NCBI GenBank assembly: GCA_964370855.1 | Contig: CAYJMF010000101.1 | Coordinates: 1 to 17,279, forward strand | Reading direction: 5' to 3' | Source of the DNA: JAKLKS01 sp964370855 | GTDB taxonomy: Bacteria > Planctomycetota > JAJSAM01 > JAKLKS01 | Length of the DNA stretch: 17,279 bases | Part shown: positions 13,228-17,279 of the stretch, one piece after another | Layout: each line of letters starts with the position of its first letter | Position numbering within the stretch: the stretch's first letter is position 1 | Position numbers and translations under genes: made by a program | Notes under the pieces: generated by a model | The model's input: only the letters and a program-made list of their open reading frames with translations | Told to the model about the DNA's origin: nothing | The model's database searches: none

Positions 13228-15198
13228 TCATCGGGCCGACTCGAGGAACCCCTCGAGCTTCCGCGCCCTCACGGGGTGCTGGAGCTTGCGCACCGCCTTG
13301 GCCTCGATCTGCCGCACGCGCTCCCTCGTCACCTTGAAGATCCGCCCGACCTCCTCCAGCGTGTACGTGTAGCCGTCCCCGATCCCGTAGCGCAGCTTGA
13401 TGATCTCGCGCTCGCGGAAGGTCAGGGTCTGGAGGACCTTCTCGATCTTGTCCTTCAGCATCTCGTGGCTCGCCGCGGAGACCGGCGATTCCGCGGATTC
13501 GTCCTCGATGAAGTCCCCGAAGTAGGAGTCGTCGGAGTCCCCGATGGGGCGGTCCAGCGAGATCGGGTGCTTGGCGATCTTGAAGACGCGCTTGGTCTCG
13601 TCGACGGTGATGCCGCTGGCCGTCGCGATCTCCTCGATGGTGGGCTCGCGGCCCTTCTTCTGGACCAGCTCCTTGGTGACGTTGCGCAGCTTGGACATGG
13701 TCTCGATCATGTGGACCGGGATGCGGATGGTCCGGGCCTGGTCCGCGATGGACCGCGTGATGGCCTGCCGGATCCACCACGTCGCGTAGGTCGAGAACTT
13801 GTACCCGCGGCGGTACTCGTACTTCTCCACGGCCTTCATGAGGCCCGTGTTCCCCTCCTGGATGAGGTCGAGGAAGGTGAGCCCCCGGTTGCGGTACTTC
13901 TTGGCGATGGAGACCACGAGCCGGAGGTTCCCGGAGGAGAGCCTGCGCTTGGCCTCCTCGTACTGCGCGTAGCGGTCGTCCACCTGGGCGATGCGCCACC
14001 CGAGGCGGTCGGGCTGCTCCGCGGCCTCCAGGGCCCTGGCCGAGAGCCGCCCCTCCACCTCGGCGCGCTCCCTCTGCGCATCGGCGGTGCGGTTCCCCTT
14101 GAGGTCGACGAGGCGGCGCTCCAGTGCCTGCATCTCGTGGTGGGAGTCCCGCATCTTCTTCACGAGCTCGCGGAACTTCTTGATCTGGATGTGGAGCTCC
14201 TCGAGGAGCACCACGCCCCGGCGGCGCCGGTCCCGGATCCGCTTCAGGATGGCCCGGAGGGACCGGGGCTTCTCCCCGGCCCCGACCTGGGCCGTGTAGT
14301 CCTCCCGGTTGCGGTCCATCATGCGCTTGAGGGAGGCGAGGTTCTCGGGCAGGCGGTTGCTGAGCTCGAGCTTCGCGGCGCTCGGATCGGTGCTCGTGTT
14401 GATCTTCAGCGTGCGGTCGAAGGCGAGGTCCCCGCGGCGCACGTCCTCGAGGATGGTGATGGCCGCGTCGAGGGCGACGCCGGACTCCAGCACCTTCTTC
14501 CGGAACCGCTTCCGGGTCAGCTCGATCTGCTTGGCGAGGCGGATCTCCTGCTCCCTCGTGAGCAGGGGGATCTCCCCCATCTGCGTCAGGTACATGCGGA
14601 CGGGGTCGTCGATCTTCTCCGTCGGACCGGCGTCCTTGAAGATGTCCGATTCCTCCTCCTCCTCCTCGACGGGGGCCTTGCGGCCGGGCTCGTCGTCGGC
14701 GTCGGCGAGGACGCCGGGGGCGTCCATGTCGTCGGCGTCGGCATCCCCGTCGCCGTCGGCGTCGATGTCGGCGTCACCGTCGCCCTCGGCCTCGGTCTCG
14801 ACGTCGCCGCCGGGGCCGTCCTTCTCGCCGTCCGCGGTCCCCTCCTCGACGACCTCGATCCCCATCTCCTCGAGGGAGGTCATGATGGTCTCGACCTTGT
14901 CCGTGGAGTCGTCGGGCAGGACCCTGTTGAGCTCGTCGTAGGTCACCCACCCGCGCCGCTTGCCCTCCTCGACGAGGGCGCGGAACTCGGGCCCCCCCGT
15001 CCGGTCGGCGGCGGCGTCGATGCGGGAGGCCGCCGCCGTGGCCTGGGGGGAGCCGGCGACGGCCTTCCCCGCGGCGCGGCCCGCGGGCCTCGCCGGGGAC
15101 TTCCCGCCGGGCTTCGCGGCGCCCTTGCCCGCGGGCTGCGCCGCCTGCGCGGCGGGCTTCGCCGGCTTCTTCGCCGTGTTCTTCGTCTTCGTGGCCAA
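13228..15198 (-). CDS. rpoD: RNA polymerase principal sigma factor RpoD (sigma-70)
   Basis: This 656-residue housekeeping sigma factor directs RNA polymerase to promoters. Visible parts in order: a Lys/Ala/Pro-rich tail (about 1-60), region 1.1 (about 70-118), a very acidic linker (119-187) and region 1.2 (DDPVRMYLTQMGEIPLLTREQEI, about 197-219). A charged non-conserved region follows, then region 2 (SSGNLRLVVSIAKKYRNRG, FSTYATWWIRQAI), region 3 and region 4.2 (VTRERVRQIEAKAVRKLQHP). The non-conserved region resembles planctomycete RpoD. The TTG at 15198 is chosen because AGAGGTGATC, a long match to the 16S tail, ends three bases before it. A GTG at 15207 would overlap the dnaG stop as GTGA but lacks a site. 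It follows dnaG closely and ends at a strong terminator. Confidence 0.97.
   Translation of the reverse strand: MATKTKNTAKKPAKPAAQAAQPAGKGAAKPGGKSPARPAGRAAGKAVAGSPQATAAASRIDAAADRTGGPEFRALVEEGKRRGWVTYDELNRVLPDDSTDKVETIMTSLEEMGIEVVEEGTADGEKDGPGGDVETEAEGDGDADIDADGDGDADADDMDAPGVLADADDEPGRKAPVEEEEEESDIFKDAGPTEKIDDPVRMYLTQMGEIPLLTREQEIRLAKQIELTRKRFRKKVLESGVALDAAITILEDVRRGDLAFDRTLKINTSTDPSAAKLELSNRLPENLASLKRMMDRNREDYTAQVGAGEKPRSLRAILKRIRDRRRRGVVLLEELHIQIKKFRELVKKMRDSHHEMQALERRLVDLKGNRTADAQRERAEVEGRLSARALEAAEQPDRLGWRIAQVDDRYAQYEEAKRRLSSGNLRLVVSIAKKYRNRGLTFLDLIQEGNTGLMKAVEKYEYRRGYKFSTYATWWIRQAITRSIADQARTIRIPVHMIETMSKLRNVTKELVQKKGREPTIEEIATASGITVDETKRVFKIAKHPISLDRPIGDSDDSYFGDFIEDESAESPVSAASHEMLKDKIEKVLQTLTFREREIIKLRYGIGDGYTYTLEEVGRIFKVTRERVRQIEAKAVRKLQHPVRARKLEGFLESAR
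14693..14790 (-). repeat. Imperfect GTCGGC/GTCGCC repeat encoding the acidic Asp/Ala/Gly linker of RpoD
   Basis: On the plus strand this stretch is a run of GTCGGC, GTCGCC and GTCGAT-type units. Read on the coding strand it gives alternating Asp with Ala or Gly (DADIDADGDGDADADD). It is a low-complexity tract prone to slippage, so its length may vary between strains. Confidence 0.6.
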
Positions 15199-15201
15199 GG
15201 T

Positions 15202-15211
15202 GATCACCTCT
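15202..15211 (-). promoter_or_regulatory. Extended ribosome binding site of rpoD over the dnaG stop
   Basis: The minus strand reads AGAGGTGATC, a ten-base match to the complement of the 16S rRNA 3' tail except for one base. It spans the dnaG stop codon (15204-15206) and ends three bases before the TTG of rpoD. This decides the rpoD start and suggests coupled translation from dnaG to rpoD. Confidence 0.7.
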
Positions 15212-17012
15212 TGACGGGCCGGGGAGGAGCCTTCCGCTCGGCCTGGAGCCTCTGCAGCTCCGCCAGCCAGCGGTTCTCCTCCTGCTGATTGTCTTTCGTG
15301 CGGGCCTCGGCGAACATGCGCCGGGCCTCCTCCATGCGCCGATCGTGGTTCTGCGAGGCGACGCAGTCGTCGAACTGCCTGCGGAGGTCTTCGGCGTCCT
15401 TCTCCCCCGCCGAGGCGGTGAGGGCCGCGACCTCGTCGGCGAGGACGTCGTCCCCGAGGGAGGCCGCGCAGGCGGCGGGGTCCGCGTCGCCCCCCCCGGA
15501 GCTGTCGACGACGGCGCGGGCGATGCGCGCGAGGGACCCCGAGGCGAAGGACTCCGGGGGGGCCTCCGCGGCGAGGCGCCCGGCGAGGCCGGGGACGCCG
15601 AGGGCCGCCTCGAGGAGCATCCTCTCGCGGCGGCTCCCGGAGACGGGCCCCGTTCGGACCGGCGCGGGGGAGGGAGCCCCCGCCCCGCCCCCCGCCGTCC
15701 CGGCGCGGGGGTGGGAGGGCGCGATCTGGCGGGCCCGGGCGCGGATCTCCTCCTCGGAGAAGCCGAAAGTCCCCCCGATGCGCCCCAGCATGAGCCCCCG
15801 CCGGACGGCGTTGGGGACGGAGGAGACGGTGCGGATCATCTCGTCGGCGGCGGCGGTGCGGCCGGCGATGCCGGCGAGGTCGTTGCGGGCGGCCGCCCCG
15901 GCGAGGAGGTGGTCGAAGACGTCGCGGGCCTCCCCGAGGGCCTTCCGCAGGGGCTCCGGGCCGCGCAGGACGAGGAGGTCGCAGGGGTCCTTCCCCTCGG
16001 GGAGGACGGCCACCCGGGCGTCGAGCTCCGCCTCCAGCAGGATGCCCAGGGCCCGGTCCGCGGCGTTCTTCCCCGCGGCGTCGGAGTCGTAGACCAGCAC
16101 GATGCGGTCGGCGAACCGCCGCATGAGGGAGGCGTGGGAGGGCGTGAAGGCGGTCCCGAGGCCCGCCACGGCGTCCCGGACCCCGTGCTGGTGGGCCATG
16201 ATGACGTCCATGTACCCCTCCATGACGGAGAGGACGCGGGTCCGCCCCGCCTCCTCCCGGGCCCTGTCGAGGCCGAAGAGGAGGCTCCCCTTCTGGAAGA
16301 CGGCGGAGTCCGGGGAGTTGAGGTACTTGGGCTGGTCGTCGCCGAGGGCCCTCGCCCCGAACCCGACCACCCGTCCCGTGGCGTCGGCGATGGGGAACAT
16401 GACGCGATGGCGGAAGCGGTCGTAGTGGCCGTCCCCGCCCCGGCCCCCCTGCTTGCGGGGGACGACGAGACCCGCGGACTCGAGGACCTCCACGGGGATG
16501 CCCTCGCGCCGGGCCGACAGCAGGAGGCCGTCCCAGCCCTCCGGGGCGTAGCCGAGGCGCCACTCCAGGGCGGTCTCGCCGGTGAGCCCGCGGGCCTTGA
16601 GGTAGGCGGCCCCCTCGGAGCCCTTCAGGTTCCCCTGGAACCAGCGGCAGGCGAAGGCGAGGGCCTCGTGGGCGGCGTCCTTGGCCCCGGCGGCCTCCCG
16701 CTGTGCGGCGGCGGCGGCGGGGTCCGGAGGGTCGAGGCTGATGCCCGCGTCCCGGGCCAGCATGCGCAGGGCCTCGGGGAACTCGACCCCCTCCTTCTCC
16801 ATGACGAAGGAGAAGGCGTCCCCGCTGCGGTTGCAGGAGAAGCACTTCCAGCGCTGGCTCTCGGGCCAGACGTGGAAGGAGGGGTCCCTGTCCTCGTGGA
16901 AGGGGCAGCCCGCGGAGAAGCTGCGGCCGCTCCGCCGGAGGGGAAGGTAGCGCTGCACGAGGGCGACGACGTCCGTCGCCCTGCGGACCTCCTCCTTGCG
17001 GTCGTCGGCCAT
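15204..17012 (-). CDS. dnaG: DNA primase DnaG
   Basis: The 602-residue primase makes RNA primers at the replication fork. The N-terminal CHC2 zinc finger has ligands C36, H39, C57 and C60 (CPFH, then CFSC). The core domain includes YDRFRHRVMFPIAD and GFGARAL. The TOPRIM site shows VMEGYMDVI with E265 and YDSDAAGKNAADRAL with D309 and D311, the metal-binding residues. EGKDPCDLL at 339-347 replaces the more usual KDPDE. The C-terminal third (about 430-602) is divergent, as expected for the helicase-binding domain. The ATG at 17012 gives a standard N-terminus but has a poor ribosome site. A TTG four codons upstream (17024) has GGAG five bases before it and may be the true start. It is followed at once by rpoD, a widespread arrangement. 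Confidence 0.95.
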   Translation of the reverse strand: MADDRKEEVRRATDVVALVQRYLPLRRSGRSFSAGCPFHEDRDPSFHVWPESQRWKCFSCNRSGDAFSFVMEKEGVEFPEALRMLARDAGISLDPPDPAAAAAQREAAGAKDAAHEALAFACRWFQGNLKGSEGAAYLKARGLTGETALEWRLGYAPEGWDGLLLSARREGIPVEVLESAGLVVPRKQGGRGGDGHYDRFRHRVMFPIADATGRVVGFGARALGDDQPKYLNSPDSAVFQKGSLLFGLDRAREEAGRTRVLSVMEGYMDVIMAHQHGVRDAVAGLGTAFTPSHASLMRRFADRIVLVYDSDAAGKNAADRALGILLEAELDARVAVLPEGKDPCDLLVLRGPEPLRKALGEARDVFDHLLAGAAARNDLAGIAGRTAAADEMIRTVSSVPNAVRRGLMLGRIGGTFGFSEEEIRARARQIAPSHPRAGTAGGGAGAPSPAPVRTGPVSGSRRERMLLEAALGVPGLAGRLAAEAPPESFASGSLARIARAVVDSSGGGDADPAACAASLGDDVLADEVAALTASAGEKDAEDLRRQFDDCVASQNHDRRMEEARRMFAEARTKDNQQEENRWLAELQRLQAERKAPPRPVKR

Positions 17013-17202
17013 CCTTCGGATCAAGGTCGCTCCGTTGCAATCCCGTGCAGTCCCGGCCCCGCCGCCGGGCCCCGGGAACCCGCCCGCGGCCGTCCTTCCC
17101 TCCCCCGGCGGCGGGTCCGGGGGCAGGGGTCCCGTGCTCCGGGGGTCCGCCCGGGATGGGCAAACCATCCACCCTAAGAGGGGGGGGACCGGGGGCCAAG
17201 GA
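17013..17202 (-). promoter_or_regulatory. Leader region of the dnaG-rpoD transcript with an inverted repeat
   Basis: No gene is visible between the dnaG start and the contig edge. GGATGG at 17154-17159 and CCATCC at 17165-17170 form a perfect inverted repeat with a five-base loop, in a stretch of lower GC. This could be an operator or a leader hairpin. The rest is C- and G-rich and featureless to me. Confidence 0.3.
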
Positions 17203-17208
17203 ATTGTA
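17203..17208 (-). promoter_or_regulatory. Possible -10 element for dnaG
   Basis: The minus strand reads TACAAT, one base from the TATAAT consensus, in the most AT-rich spot upstream of dnaG. No -35 hexamer is recognisable about 17 bases further upstream, where the sequence is C-rich and may be unreliable. If used, the leader would be roughly 185 bases long. Confidence 0.28.
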
Positions 17209-17218
17209 CGCGGCCCGG

Positions 17219-17279
17219 CCCCCGGGGGTGGGGGCGGGGGGGGGGGCCCGCGGGGCCCCCCCCCCCCCCGGCCCCCGGG
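17219..17279. other. G/C homopolymer tract at contig edge
   Basis: The last 60 bases are almost only G and C. They include a G run of about a dozen followed by a C run of more than a dozen. Such runs are typical of a failing assembly end or poly-G sequencing artefact, although a real G-quadruplex-type tract cannot be excluded. I would not interpret the sequence here. Confidence 0.6.

Noticed and set aside
13276..15288. 670-codon plus-strand frame opposite rpoD
   Set aside because: It is a shadow of rpoD rich in Leu, Asp and Val from reversed codons, with no family signature.
15345..17177. 610-codon plus-strand frame opposite dnaG
   Set aside because: It is low-complexity and antisense to an unmistakable primase.

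Overview
The window is very GC-rich and gene-dense, with almost no intergenic space and many GTG and TTG starts. It contains thirteen protein-coding genes and no tRNA, rRNA, CRISPR array, insertion sequence or phage gene that I can see. The probable source is a member of the Planctomycetota. The basis is the RpoD sequence after region 1.2, the HzsA-related PD40/heme protein and the CRTAC1-type protein, all common in that phylum. I put this at about 0.6, because no marker was searched. The right end runs into G and C homopolymers, which looks like a contig edge.

Layout. The first 77 bases hold a nested hairpin and no gene. A Nudix hydrolase (78-692, minus) and a small DUF2752 membrane protein (771-1211, plus) are divergent. 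From 11506 down to 1222 an eight-gene operon runs on the minus strand. Its genes, in transcription order, are: a CRTAC1-type FG-GAP/ASPIC protein, an HzsA-related PD40 heme protein, a beta-propeller cytochrome c with three CXXCH motifs, a lipoprotein beta-propeller, a RidA/chorismatase-like protein, two orphan branched-chain-type substrate-binding proteins, and a type I-beta DAHP synthase. Five of the seven junctions are 4-base GTGA or ATGA overlaps. The other two are an 11-base gap and an 11-base overlap. Divergent from the operon is a Crp/Fnr-family regulator (11653-12369, plus). The 146-base gap between them carries a TGAC-N4-GTCA palindrome and GTCATG/CATGAC elements spaced about 20 bases apart.

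The right third is a housekeeping block on the minus strand: dnaG (primase), rpoD (principal sigma factor) and a COG1579-type coiled-coil zinc-ribbon protein. A clear intrinsic terminator follows rpoD.

How the genes may work together (inference). Four exported proteins, two of them with c-type heme motifs, look like an extracytoplasmic redox or binding module. Two exported binding proteins would capture a small ligand. The cytoplasmic RidA-like protein and the DAHP synthase suggest a link to the shikimate/chorismate pathway. The Crp/Fnr protein is the obvious candidate regulator. I do not recognise this combination as a described system, and it is the most interesting part of the window. No stretch longer than 300 bases lacks a gene. 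The longest is the dnaG leader and contig edge, 17013-17279.
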